Source: Methanobacteriota archaeon
GTDB taxonomy: Archaea > Thermoplasmatota > Poseidoniia > Poseidoniales > Poseidoniaceae
Assembly: GCA_002718195.1 (NCBI GenBank)
Contig: PBDU01000010.1
Location: forward strand, 1 to 64,000
Direction of reading: 5' to 3'
Length of the DNA stretch: 64,000 nt
Positions 18,535 through 27,723 of the stretch are shown piece by piece (the stretch's first letter is position 1; each line of letters opens with the position of its first letter). The notes below the pieces were generated by a model that saw nothing but the letters and a program-made list of their open reading frames with translations, was not told where the DNA came from and did no database searches. A program made the position numbers and the translations under genes.

Positions 18535-19659
18535 ATGAATTATACTCGAGGGGATTTAAGGAAGAGCAAAAAAGCAACTTCTGGATTTATTCTAGAAAAT
18601 CTTCATTCATGTAATCCCTTTAGAGTAATTGGGGGGAGCAGCATTTCGGTTCTGATTAACGAAGAAATCGATAAACTCCTGGAGACTACATCTCGTTCTT
18701 TTTATCCCACTTTGAAGTATCTTCCTAAGAAGATTAGGGGACAGATTGGACTTCTTTACCTACTAGCAAGAATTGCTGACACCATTGCTGATTCTAAAAC
18801 TGGTGAGACAGAAGTACTGATCGATTTAATCACCAAATACAATGATGTAGCACAAGGTAATTCGAAGCAACTTCCAGAATTTTCAGAATTATCAAAGATT
18901 CAAGAAAACCCAGCCGAAGCAAAATTACTGCTAAACGTGCAACCTGTAGTTGATGCACTGGAAGTATATTCCAAAGAAGACCAACAGCGTATGCTGGAAT
19001 GTCTTGACATAATTATCGCAGGTCAAGTGCTTGATTTACAGAGATTTGGAATCGCTAAAGATGGGGGAACTATATCTTCCTTAGATACTGAAGATGAATT
19101 AGATGATTATACCTTCAGAGTGGCTGGCTGTGTAGGAGTATTTTGGACAAAAATGTCGCTTGCACACATGTTTAAGCCGACTAATAAGAAAGAAGATTTC
19201 TTCATGGAACAAGGAATTAGATTTGGAAAGGCTCTGCAGATGATTAATATCATGAGAGATATTCCTGAAGACCTTAGATTTGGCAGATGCTATGTTCCAT
19301 CTCCTTCACTCGAAAAGATTGGACTTACTCCCGAATCACTTTTAGAAAAAGATTCGATTCAAACATTCAGACCTTTGTACGACTCATATCTTGACATAAC
19401 CGATGCACACTTAGATGCTGCAATCGAGTACATTCTGATGATTCCAGGAATTCAATTCCGCTCCAGGGCAGCTTGTATGCTTCCAGTGCTGGTTGGTCAG
19501 AGAACTGTAAGCCTGCTAAGAGAAGGAAATCCTCTCGATTCAGAAAGAGTCATCAAAGTCACCAGAGATGAAATGAAGTCCTATTTCAAGAAAATACTCA
19601 AGGCAATGTTAGTGCCTGGTGGAGTCAAGCGTTTGCTGGTGAAAAATAAGAGTCTATGA
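18535..19659 (+). CDS. Squalene/phytoene synthase family protein
   Basis: TTSRSFYPTLKYLPKKIRGQIGLLYLLARIADTIADS and GKALQMINIMRDIPEDLRFGRCYVP; TATA-like TACATATAAT about 28 nt upstream of ATG (leaderless). Confidence 0.85.
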   Translation: MNYTRGDLRKSKKATSGFILENLHSCNPFRVIGGSSISVLINEEIDKLLETTSRSFYPTLKYLPKKIRGQIGLLYLLARIADTIADSKTGETEVLIDLITKYNDVAQGNSKQLPEFSELSKIQENPAEAKLLLNVQPVVDALEVYSKEDQQRMLECLDIIIAGQVLDLQRFGIAKDGGTISSLDTEDELDDYTFRVAGCVGVFWTKMSLAHMFKPTNKKEDFFMEQGIRFGKALQMINIMRDIPEDLRFGRCYVPSPSLEKIGLTPESLLEKDSIQTFRPLYDSYLDITDAHLDAAIEYILMIPGIQFRSRAACMLPVLVGQRTVSLLREGNPLDSERVIKVTRDEMKSYFKKILKAMLVPGGVKRLLVKNKSL

Positions 19660-20649
19660 GATAAATGCCTCAAATTCATTCTTTGCATCAGGCCATTCCT
19701 CTGATTCTATAAATTCTGTAAGGGCTAAACCTGCAAAGAATTGACTCATTATCTCGTCTTTATCTCCCTGTCCACTCCAAATGAACAATGGATAACCGTT
19801 AGCCTGTAAGCGATCTAGAAATCCTCTTTTTGCTTTTGATACAAGTAATGTTGGGACATTGAGAATCACTGCCTCGCTGGCAAGAGTTACCGATTGAGTG
19901 ATTACTCCATCACAGGATGAAATAACCTTGTCAAGTTCCCATGGGTTCTGATCATACTCATCTTCATCTGCATTTACTAAATCTAAATCATGTAATATCT
20001 CATTTGGAATTGGAATTATCTCTTCTGAGTCATGAATTCCATTTCCCTTCAATCTTCTAACAAGGATTCTAGGTGGATCTGATACTTCTTTGGGTCTTAA
20101 TTGTGGTCTAAGGTGAACGTGTCCATGTAAGCCATTCAATCGATGAATTGTGCATTCAGCCTTCTGCCAATTTTCTAATGCGCTGCCGTCAATTTCGCTA
20201 TTCCAATGGGTTGGAATGATTACATCAGTTAGAAATTTCCTGCTCAATTTATGAGCAAGATGATTGACTTCGGTATCGCTTACATAGATTCTTTTTTCCA
20301 CTCCAAGTCGTTTTGCAACTCGTAATTCTAATGATGCTCCAATAGAAATTATTCTCTTTACTGATTTACCTTTTAGGAATTTTTTGACAATAGACATCCT
20401 CTTCAATGCTTTTCTGTATCTTCCCTTTCCAATTGGTCGAGGGACAAAAATGGTCTGCCTTCTTGGAATTACTCCATCTCCTTGTTCCAATAGAGTCCTT
20501 ACCTCAAATCTGTCACATGCGATGATCAGATCGCTAGTACCACTCTCGCGAATGAATGGAGCAAGTAACCTGACATGAGCAGGATGGTCTAAAACCCAAC
20601 AAGTTCGCATCTTAACACCCTCACCAGTTGAAAATAGAACATAATTCAT
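19654..20649 (-). CDS. Glycosyltransferase-like protein (MurG/DUF354-type fold)
   Basis: RTCWVLDHPAHVRLLAPFIRE, ISSCDGVITQSVTLASEAVILNVPTLLV; start may be 20610. Confidence 0.55.
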   Translation of the reverse strand: MNYVLFSTGEGVKMRTCWVLDHPAHVRLLAPFIRESGTSDLIIACDRFEVRTLLEQGDGVIPRRQTIFVPRPIGKGRYRKALKRMSIVKKFLKGKSVKRIISIGASLELRVAKRLGVEKRIYVSDTEVNHLAHKLSRKFLTDVIIPTHWNSEIDGSALENWQKAECTIHRLNGLHGHVHLRPQLRPKEVSDPPRILVRRLKGNGIHDSEEIIPIPNEILHDLDLVNADEDEYDQNPWELDKVISSCDGVITQSVTLASEAVILNVPTLLVSKAKRGFLDRLQANGYPLFIWSGQGDKDEIMSQFFAGLALTEFIESEEWPDAKNEFEAFIS

Positions 20650-20674
20650 GTGCTTGATTGGTACAACTCACACC

Positions 20675-21037
20675 ATGGCAAAAGAAGAAATCACCATTGA
20701 TGGAGCAAAAAAGTACGGTCCTTATTCAGCCGGAATTCGTTCATCTGGCGTAATTTGGCTGAGCGGCCAAATAGACCCTGATGCGGGAGATGTTATTGCC
20801 CAAGCAAAGGGGAGCATGGCTAAGATTGATGAGTTGCTGAACGCGGCTAATATCAACCATGACAACATCTGCTTTGTACAGATTTTACTTGCCGATATCA
20901 ACGATTTTGCTGCCGTTAACGAAGTATATTCTGCATGGTTATCCAAAGTGGAAATTAAACCGGCAAGAGCGGCATTCCAAGCAGGAGCGCTTCCAGCAGG
21001 AGCAGCAATAGAGATAGTAGTACAAGCAATGGAATAG
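20675..21037 (+). CDS. RidA family (YjgF/YER057c/UK114) protein
   Basis: GPYSAGIRSSGVIWLSGQIDPDAGD, VQILLADINDFAAVNEVYSAWL, PARAAFQAGALPAGAAIEIVVQA. Confidence 0.9.
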   Translation: MAKEEITIDGAKKYGPYSAGIRSSGVIWLSGQIDPDAGDVIAQAKGSMAKIDELLNAANINHDNICFVQILLADINDFAAVNEVYSAWLSKVEIKPARAAFQAGALPAGAAIEIVVQAME

Positions 21038-21073
21038 GCACTTGTTTGAAGTCCTGTACTATGTGGCAATGGC

Positions 21074-22504
21074 ATGAGCCAATGGCCAGAACACTGTTTC
21101 AAAGCATACGACATTCGAGGATTGTCTGGCACTGATTTGAATGTTGAATTTGCTCTTAGGCTTGGAAAAGCATTTGCAACATACATACCAAGTAAGAAAA
21201 TTGCAGTGGGACGAGACATCAGAGATTCTTCTCCAGAACTTGCAAATGGTTTGATGGAAGGACTAGCCAGCGCTGGAGTAGAAGTTCTTGATCTTGGAAT
21301 CGTATCAACTGGTGCGCTTTATCACGCCTGTTGGACCCTTCCTGTTGATGGTGGAATAATGGTGACTGCTAGTCACTTACCTATGCCAACTCATAATGGA
21401 TTCAAAATGTGTAGAGGAACTTTACCACTTGCTGGTGAAGAGATTCAAGAATTGAAGCAAGTTTTCCTCAATGGTGAATTTAAGCAAGGAAATGGTTTGA
21501 TTACCGATACGCCACACATCGATAATTATCTAGATTCAATCATCGAATCTGTTGGAGTTTTGTCCAGCGAAGTAAGCGTAGGAATTGACTGTGGTAACGC
21601 CGTTCCTGGTCCATTTTTGACAAAATTATTCGACAAAATGGGAGTAGGATACGAAGCTCTATACTGTGATTGGGATGCTAGCGAGCCAAATCATGGAGCA
21701 GACCCAACAAGACCATACAACATGGTAGATTTGGGAGAAATTGTCAAAGCAAATTCTCTAGACTTTGGAATCGGTTGTGATGGCGATGGAGACAGAGTCG
21801 GCGCGGTTGATGAAAATGGAGAATTTGTTTACCCTGACAGATTAATCACGATGTTTGCTGAAGATTTGCTATCAAATCTTGATGAGGAGGCAAGTGATGA
21901 ATCACGTACCATTGTTTACGATGTAAAGTGTTCAATGAATGTAGAAGTCGCAATCAAAAATGCTGGAGGGATTCCACAGATGTCAAGAACTGGTCACTCA
22001 TTCATGAAACGCGTTCTAGCAGAAAAACCTGAATGCATGTTTGCAAGCGAAATGAGTGGACACTTTTTCCCTGCAGATAGAGGCTGGTATGGATTTGATT
22101 GTTCTCTTTACAATGCTGCTCGACTAGTAGAATTATGGTCAAGAAAAAAGGCAGCAAATGGCGCAGTTAAGATGTCTGAAGAGCTTCATCGCCTTGCTCC
22201 AAACCTGCCGACCACCGGAGAATGTAAGGTCCCCTGTGCTGAAGCGGATAAATTGAGGGTGGTTGATTTAATCACCAATGAATTCGCTGAGTTTGAATCA
22301 TCAACAGTGGATGGTGTTAGGGTTAAATTCCATGTTGATGGGGATTACGTTGGATGGTATCTAGCTAGAAAATCCAATACTGAGCCGGTTCTAGTGATGA
22401 GGGCTGAAGCAAATTCACAATCAAATCTTGCATTAATTCAACAACACATAGAATCTAAGGTTAGCCAACACATAGACATTTCAAAACTGCTGGAAGCGTT
22501 TTGA
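21074..22504 (+). CDS. Phosphomannomutase/phosphoglucomutase
   Basis: FKAYDIRGLSGTDLN, MVTASHLPMPTHNGFKM, GIGCDGDGDRVGAVDENGEFVYPD, FASEMSGHFF. Confidence 0.92.
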   Translation: MSQWPEHCFKAYDIRGLSGTDLNVEFALRLGKAFATYIPSKKIAVGRDIRDSSPELANGLMEGLASAGVEVLDLGIVSTGALYHACWTLPVDGGIMVTASHLPMPTHNGFKMCRGTLPLAGEEIQELKQVFLNGEFKQGNGLITDTPHIDNYLDSIIESVGVLSSEVSVGIDCGNAVPGPFLTKLFDKMGVGYEALYCDWDASEPNHGADPTRPYNMVDLGEIVKANSLDFGIGCDGDGDRVGAVDENGEFVYPDRLITMFAEDLLSNLDEEASDESRTIVYDVKCSMNVEVAIKNAGGIPQMSRTGHSFMKRVLAEKPECMFASEMSGHFFPADRGWYGFDCSLYNAARLVELWSRKKAANGAVKMSEELHRLAPNLPTTGECKVPCAEADKLRVVDLITNEFAEFESSTVDGVRVKFHVDGDYVGWYLARKSNTEPVLVMRAEANSQSNLALIQQHIESKVSQHIDISKLLEAF

Positions 22505-22505
22505 T

Positions 22506-23222
22506 TTACTCTTCGCTGATTACTCTGTTGATCTCGTACTCAAGGGAAATCAACTCAATATTCCAAGATACCAATTCACTAGTATCCTCTGGTTTGTCAC
22601 ACCCAAGTCCTGTTCCAGCTGAACCTGTGGTTGCTTCAACACTTATTGTGAATGAATAGTCGCCATAACCTGCGTTACCCGCATCCAGTTGACTGTTAAT
22701 TTCGCTCTCTGACATTCCCTCTATGTCTCCAGAAAGAAGAGAAGAATTGTACCATTCTGCTGTTACTGAATGCTCTCCGGAACCACCTTGATTTGTTCCA
22801 GAACCATCAGCCATGTTCTCTCCTTTGTTTGCTGTAGCAGAAACGGTATCTGCCCCGTTACTTTGACCTAGGCAACCGATTCCTGATGCACCTTGCTCAT
22901 TTTCTGAATAAGTCAAAGTAATGACAACTCCAACAATATTCTCTCCGGAAGGAATGTTATCAGTGTTTAAATCAATCATGAAATCGTCGCCATTGGAGAT
23001 TTCTTGCTCGCCGGAATCAAAGGGAATATTTGTGATGGTATCGCTGACATTGTAGGTACCTACTCCGCCCATTGCTCCACCTTCAGAGCCACCATTAGCC
23101 ATAACCGCAAACACGGATGGGAAGGCAATTAGGAAGAATACAATCCCAGCAGTAAGAGTTTGTACTTTCTTATCTGTCTTGATATCCTCGATGAATTTGT
23201 TGAACCTGTCAGCAACTGTCAT
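22506..23222 (-). CDS. Membrane-anchored protein with extracytoplasmic domain
   Basis: N-terminal TM VQTLTAGIVFFLIAFPSVFAVMA followed by Gly/Ser-rich region. Confidence 0.55.
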   Translation of the reverse strand: MTVADRFNKFIEDIKTDKKVQTLTAGIVFFLIAFPSVFAVMANGGSEGGAMGGVGTYNVSDTITNIPFDSGEQEISNGDDFMIDLNTDNIPSGENIVGVVITLTYSENEQGASGIGCLGQSNGADTVSATANKGENMADGSGTNQGGSGEHSVTAEWYNSSLLSGDIEGMSESEINSQLDAGNAGYGDYSFTISVEATTGSAGTGLGCDKPEDTSELVSWNIELISLEYEINRVISEE

Positions 23223-23283
23223 CCTCTCGCCTCTATACTGTGCAGGACATTCCATACTTTGAGTTTCACCCTCAAATTATTCA

Positions 23284-23790
23284 CTACTCTTCCTCATCTA
23301 GGAGAGTGATGGGGTTTCTTGGGAGATTAGGCCAAGCCCCTTTTCGGACATCAAATCCATACCTTGCAAACTTCTTTTTTGATCTATGCCAATTAGGCAA
23401 AAGATAACCTACACTGGACCTTTCACCGAATGTCCACTTCCAAGGGCACCTTGGAAGATTAGCTACCCAATTTTGAAGAATATCGATGTTTTCCTCAACA
23501 TCAAAACCTCCGGGGAAAAGCCATGATATGCAATGAATTTTTCCAGATGTTCCTCTAACCTCAGACCAGGCTGTAAGATTCAAACCTCTTAGAGGTCCTG
23601 AGGTTACAGTTACTCCTAGAGTTCTGGTGGATTGTGCCATCGGCATAATGATTGCAAATCTATCAACTAATCTAGAGGATTCTGTTCTTGAGTACTCCCA
23701 GCCATGGAATTGGATGATTTTTCGAAATACTCTAATCGAATCTATCGGATTTACACTGACCTCAAAGTCGTGTACCATCCTCTTGACCAT
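23284..23790 (-). CDS. Hypothetical protein
   Basis: 168 aa ORF, coherent composition. Confidence 0.5.
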   Translation of the reverse strand: MVKRMVHDFEVSVNPIDSIRVFRKIIQFHGWEYSRTESSRLVDRFAIIMPMAQSTRTLGVTVTSGPLRGLNLTAWSEVRGTSGKIHCISWLFPGGFDVEENIDILQNWVANLPRCPWKWTFGERSSVGYLLPNWHRSKKKFARYGFDVRKGAWPNLPRNPITLLDEEE

Positions 23791-23848
23791 GTGCTTGCGC
23801 TGGGCTTAGTATTCATCAAGATAGGGTATAGTTAGAAAGAAAGTTGTA

Positions 23849-24009
23849 GGTTACTTCCCGCCGTAGCGGGAAGCAACCCGATCTCCAGATATTCTGGTTC
23901 TGTGTTCTTGTTAATGCACGGTTTCGGCGCAAGTCCAAGCCCTTGTGGACGAGGTACTCCCGCAGTTGGACCGCTGGCGTCAGACCGTGCATCACAAGTC
24001 CAGTAGATC
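23849..24009 (-). ncRNA. Candidate structured RNA downstream of rpl12 (unknown class)
   Basis: Nested stems on minus strand: GATCT/AGATC, CTTGT/ACAAG, ATGCACGG/CCGTGCAT, GTCCAA/TTGGAC, CCAGA-ATA-TCTGG, then 3' hairpin GGTTGCTTCCCGC-TACG-GCGGGAAGTAACC (13 bp, C(UACG)G tetraloop). Confidence 0.6.
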
Positions 24010-24042
24010 TGAACTAATGCGCTCGGCGGCGCTCGATCCGTC

Positions 24043-24348
24043 TCAACCGAATAAGGAACCAAGACCCTCGAAGCCGCCGTCGTCCTCTTCTTCTTCCTCT
24101 TCTTCTTCAGCAGCAGGTGCGTCAGAAGCTCCGGATGAAGCAGCAGGTGCAGCAGCAGCAGCGGCAGGTGCCGCAACAGCTTGGGTCATGGCCTCAGCGA
24201 TGTCAATTCCACCGAGAGAAGCAACAAGTGCCTTTACTCTAGCGTCGTCAACGTCAACACCAGCTGCTTTCAAGATAGCAGCAACAGCGTCTTCGCTTAT
24301 GTCCTTTTCAGCAGCGTGCAATAGCATAGCAGCGTATACGTACTCCAT
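24043..24348 (-). CDS. rpl12: 50S ribosomal protein P1/L12
   Basis: MEYVYAAMLLHAAEKDISEDAVAAILKAAGVDVDDARVKAL..., acidic tail ending GGFEGLGSLFG. Confidence 0.96.
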   Translation of the reverse strand: MEYVYAAMLLHAAEKDISEDAVAAILKAAGVDVDDARVKALVASLGGIDIAEAMTQAVAAPAAAAAAPAASSGASDAPAAEEEEEEEEDDGGFEGLGSLFG

Positions 24349-24373
24349 ATTTTTTTCACCTCAATTTTTTTGT

Positions 24374-25393
24374 TCAGCCGAATAGGTCTCCAAGTCCGCC
24401 AAATCCAGCGTCCTCTTCTTCCTCTTCCTCTTCTTCTTCTTCAGCCTCGGCAGGGGCATCTGAAGCGCTTGTGGATGCGACGGCTGCTACAGCAGCGTCA
24501 GCAGCAGCTCCAAGCAATGCTTGTAGCTCCTCGTCCAAAGCGGCGGAATCTAATTGACCTGCAACTCCCATTGCAGATCCGTGTGCTCTTGATACCAAGT
24601 GTGGCATTGTTGTCTCGCTTTCGTGAGATATCTCCAATGCAACTGCAAGTGCTTCTGAGGAAGCCTTTGCAAGTAGTGTTGGCATTGTTTGCTTGGTGAA
24701 CCAAGCAATGTTGCATGCCAGGTTGAAAGCACCAGCAGCGTATGAAATTACGTCTGTGTTGAATTGTTCGTAATCGATGTCTAGAGTTTCTGGAGCAAAT
24801 ACTACTCCGTCTTCTAGAGCACCACAAAGTTTCAATCCAGTGACGATTGGATTAATTCCAATCTTAGAAAGCATCATTCCCATGTCGCCTTCGAATACAT
24901 CTCCAGCGGATAGGACAGTGGTTGTCTTTTGAATTTGGACGGAACCCTTCATAATTTTAGCAGGAATTCCAACTGAGTTCAGTTCACCAACAATAGGACC
25001 AGGCGGCATACCAGTGTCCATCTTCTCAACGATAATATCGTGAGGAGCGATGTCACCAGGTTTTGCTGCACGACCTGCTTCAGTCTTCTTCAACTCTGTG
25101 AATAGGTTAAATGAATTCATTTTGTTTGTAGAAACGATAGCTGGTTGTACAGCTGATTCGAATAGTGTTTCCAAATCTGCTTCTTCAAGTCCAGCATTTT
25201 TCCAAGCAATTCTCATCAATTGCTTCTTTGCGACCCTGATTTCCATGTCTCCTCTCAAGGAGTCTCTCATCCCGATCATGCTCCCTGCAGGCACGCCATG
25301 GATGTCGATCACCGCTAATGTGGAGCCACTGTTTATCATAGCCTCTAGCTCTGCAACAGTGTCTCTCTTCCAGGATCTTACCTTTGGAATCAT
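24374..25393 (-). CDS. rplP0: 50S ribosomal protein P0/L10
   Basis: RSWKRDTVAELEAMI, GDMEIRVAKKQLMRIA, acidic tail DAGFGGLGDLFG. Confidence 0.95.
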   Translation of the reverse strand: MIPKVRSWKRDTVAELEAMINSGSTLAVIDIHGVPAGSMIGMRDSLRGDMEIRVAKKQLMRIAWKNAGLEEADLETLFESAVQPAIVSTNKMNSFNLFTELKKTEAGRAAKPGDIAPHDIIVEKMDTGMPPGPIVGELNSVGIPAKIMKGSVQIQKTTTVLSAGDVFEGDMGMMLSKIGINPIVTGLKLCGALEDGVVFAPETLDIDYEQFNTDVISYAAGAFNLACNIAWFTKQTMPTLLAKASSEALAVALEISHESETTMPHLVSRAHGSAMGVAGQLDSAALDEELQALLGAAADAAVAAVASTSASDAPAEAEEEEEEEEEEDAGFGGLGDLFG

Positions 25394-26034
25394 GCAATCA
25401 CCTCGACTTGGTGAGAAGGACCCATTGTAGTCTTGATGTAGAGAGAGCGTATGTTTCCAACACCTCTATCTAATTTTGAAGTGACACGGGTGAAAACTTC
25501 CATTGCGTTCTTAACAAGTTCATCTTCCTCTAGAGAAACTGTTCCAATCGGAGCGTGGAAGGTCATTTTATCTCCAGATTTCACTACGACCGTGCTCTTC
25601 AGACCATTTGCGATTACAGCAGGGTCTAGAGTAGGTGGGACAGGTCTAGGCATTTTTCCACGTGGACCGAGTACGACACCGAGCCAACGACCGACTAATC
25701 CCATGTGTGGAACTTCGGATAGGAAGAAGTCGAAGGAGTTTGCAATCTTCTTTGCTTTTCCTTTGTTGCCACCAAGTTCTTCGATTTGTTCTGGGGAAAT
25801 AACGTGAATTCCAGCAGCCTTTGCTTTTTGTGCTGCTTCTTGGCTTGCAAACATTGCAACCTTCAATTCTTTTCCTCTTCCACCAGGAAGACGAACTTCT
25901 TCTTTGATACGGTTGTTAGGATTCTTCAAATCAACGTCCTTGATTGTGAACGCTATATCAACGGATTCGACAAATTTACGCTCTGGGGCGTTGGCTAGGG
26001 CTTCTTGGATTGCTGTTCTTATCTCTTTTTCCAT
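25390..26034 (-). CDS. rpl1: 50S ribosomal protein L1
   Basis: MEKEIRTAIQEALANAPERKFVESVDIAFTIKDVDLKNPNNRIKEEVRLPGGRGK, LGVVLGPRGKMPRPVP. Confidence 0.95.
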   Translation of the reverse strand: MEKEIRTAIQEALANAPERKFVESVDIAFTIKDVDLKNPNNRIKEEVRLPGGRGKELKVAMFASQEAAQKAKAAGIHVISPEQIEELGGNKGKAKKIANSFDFFLSEVPHMGLVGRWLGVVLGPRGKMPRPVPPTLDPAVIANGLKSTVVVKSGDKMTFHAPIGTVSLEEDELVKNAMEVFTRVTSKLDRGVGNIRSLYIKTTMGPSHQVEVIA

Positions 26035-26092
26035 GTTAATCACCCCTGCGGTCAGCGAGGTTTTACCCTCTCCCGCAATTCGTGAATTTTAA

Positions 26093-26407
26093 TCACTCAA
26101 ATCTTGCGTCCCATTCTCCATTACTAATAATTTCCAATGCATCTTTGGCCCAGTGACCATCGATCTTTACTCTCATAGATACACAAGTGCCGATTACTTC
26201 TCTTGTCTGAGCCTTAAGGTCTGCTCCAGTAAGATGACCTTCGCCATTCTTTTCCTTAGCAACCTCCATTGCTTTTTCTAGAGGAAGGTCCTCAACTGCG
26301 GAATCAAGTCCACCATTACACTTCTTGACACCTAATGCTTTGATAATCAGCTTGGATGTCCATGGCTTTGGCATTTGTTCCATCTCCTTGTCACTAATCG
26401 TGAGCAT
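26093..26407 (-). CDS. rpl11: 50S ribosomal protein L11, C-terminal domain only
   Basis: MPKPWTSKLIIKALGVKKCNGG...EDLPLEKAMEVAKEK...LKAQTREVIGTCVSMRVKIDG aligns by eye to archaeal L11 from IPPTTALIKKE onwards; no N-terminal domain in the upstream gap; start may be 26383 or 26374. Confidence 0.8.
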   Translation of the reverse strand: MLTISDKEMEQMPKPWTSKLIIKALGVKKCNGGLDSAVEDLPLEKAMEVAKEKNGEGHLTGADLKAQTREVIGTCVSMRVKIDGHWAKDALEIISNGEWDARFE

Positions 26408-26427
26408 TTCGCCGACTAACCACCCCT

Positions 26428-26440
26428 ATTTAATCGCGAT
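26428..26440 (-). promoter_or_regulatory. TATA-like promoter upstream of the L11-CTD gene
   Basis: Minus strand CGCGATTAAATAGGGG, about 25-35 nt upstream of the ORF start. Confidence 0.4.
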
Positions 26441-26528
26441 GGGTGTGATTTCGAGGCTATATTACGCGAACTGCTCGGTTGTGAACCTTGCTTTCACTGT
26501 GTCTTTGGCAAGAATAACATCTACCTAT

Positions 26529-27443
26529 TCACTCAACTCGCTCTATGACCCTTACGTGGTCTCCGCGCATGTTGATAGTCATTGGAATTAGTTGTTCATA
26601 CAATTCCATGCTGACTTCTTCTTTTGATTCTGATACACCAGTAATTCTTGCCTTTTCGCCCTTGAATGCACCTGTAACTATCTCGACAATACAGCCGATT
26701 TCGATACCGCTGGTGACTGCCTTTGGCTCAAGGTACGGCAGGATATCTTCTAGAGGTGCTTCTCCAGGAAGAACAGATTTAGCATTCTTCATTGGTGTCA
26801 AATTCAATCCTCTGCGTGCGCTTGGATCTCTTCCACCAGCTCTACCAATCAATTTCTCAACATGGTGGATTGCACTTGATTCTACGAATACGTATCCTCT
26901 CATAGCCGGTGGGTGAAGAATAGACATAATCTCTGGTTGGAGGGCACGTAGGGAACCTCCTCCGTGTAATCTTGCATGCATTTCAGCTGCAACTCTCTGC
27001 TCTCCACCAATCGCTGTTTTAACGATGTAAAGGAATGAGCCGACTGAACCGTACATCTCACGGAATATCGATTCCGCTCCATCCATATCCAAATTAGCAA
27101 ATATGCAGTTGTAATCCTTTAGCATACCAGGATCAATCCATTCTGATTTCTCATAAATCCCTGCTGGCTCAACTTCATCTGTGGAAGATACGATAAGGAT
27201 CGGCATAACATCTACTAGTTTCCTTCCCATGTCAATTCCAAGTTCAGGTCCAGTTGAGTGGTAGTGAAGGCTCTCTACTGGAATTCCAGTACATGCGCTG
27301 ACCCTCTCTAGAACTTCTTCTTGAGTGTCAGCAATTCCGTAAACACCATCCCAAAGTCCCGGGAATTCTTGGTCGGTCTTGGTTCTCCTAAGTAGGAGAA
27401 GTTTTTCTTCGAATCTAACGAAAGCAATGAAAGCATCAGTCAT
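26529..27443 (-). CDS. spt5: Transcription elongation factor Spt5 (NGN+KOW) with N-terminal NUDIX-like domain
   Basis: C-terminal SFLYIVKTAIGGEQRVA...RGYVFVES...PGEAPLEDILPYLEPKAVTSGIEIGCIVEIVTGAFKGEKARITGV; N-terminal FVRFEEKLLLLRRTKTDQEFPGLWDGVYGIADTQEEVLERVSACTGI. Confidence 0.85.
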   Translation of the reverse strand: MTDAFIAFVRFEEKLLLLRRTKTDQEFPGLWDGVYGIADTQEEVLERVSACTGIPVESLHYHSTGPELGIDMGRKLVDVMPILIVSSTDEVEPAGIYEKSEWIDPGMLKDYNCIFANLDMDGAESIFREMYGSVGSFLYIVKTAIGGEQRVAAEMHARLHGGGSLRALQPEIMSILHPPAMRGYVFVESSAIHHVEKLIGRAGGRDPSARRGLNLTPMKNAKSVLPGEAPLEDILPYLEPKAVTSGIEIGCIVEIVTGAFKGEKARITGVSESKEEVSMELYEQLIPMTINMRGDHVRVIERVE

Positions 27444-27453
27444 CTAAATCACC

Positions 27454-27723
27454 TCAAGGCAAAGGAATGTTCAGCCAGTTTTGGAAAACATGCGGTAGTG
27501 CATTGTCCATCAATAGTAGTGTTGCAAAGCCAACAGCTCCTAGAACAAACAATCCTATTCCACATACGATTGAGGTTCTCTTGAATTCTTCAGCACTAGG
27601 TTTTCTAGCCATTCTAATGATACGGGCCCAGTCTCCACCAGTGATTCTTCTGCGTACGAATGATTCGACAGAATCTTGTGCATTTTGCACTCTTTGTTCA
27701 AAGTTTACTTCGTTATCTGACAT
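27454..27723 (-). CDS. secE: Preprotein translocase SecE subunit (Sec61 gamma)
   Basis: GGDWARIIRMARKPSAEEFKRTSIVCGIGLFVLGAVGFATLLLM; position upstream of spt5. Confidence 0.85.
   Translation of the reverse strand: MSDNEVNFEQRVQNAQDSVESFVRRRITGGDWARIIRMARKPSAEEFKRTSIVCGIGLFVLGAVGFATLLLMDNALPHVFQNWLNIPLP

Noticed and set aside
23849-24009. RNase P RNA assignment from the ACAGAA string in the ncRNA candidate
   Set aside because: No matching CR-I (GAGGAAAGTC-like) segment upstream and overall length too short for a usual archaeal RNase P RNA; also does not fit 5S or SRP RNA.
24060-24130. CTTCTTCTTCCTCTTC repeat tract as a microsatellite
   Set aside because: It encodes the poly-Glu stretch of L12; similarly for L10 near 24415-24450.
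23832-24176. 114-aa minus ORF across the rpl12 3' gap
   Set aside because: Overlaps rpl12 in another frame and the structured RNA candidate; composition not protein-like.
23945-24385. 146-aa + strand ORF rich in Ser/Ala opposite rpl12
   Set aside because: Antisense reading of the Glu/Ala-rich L12 tail; low-complexity artefact.
24370-24699. Low-complexity + strand ORF opposite rplP0
   Set aside because: Antisense frame of the acidic P0 tail and codon-biased sequence.
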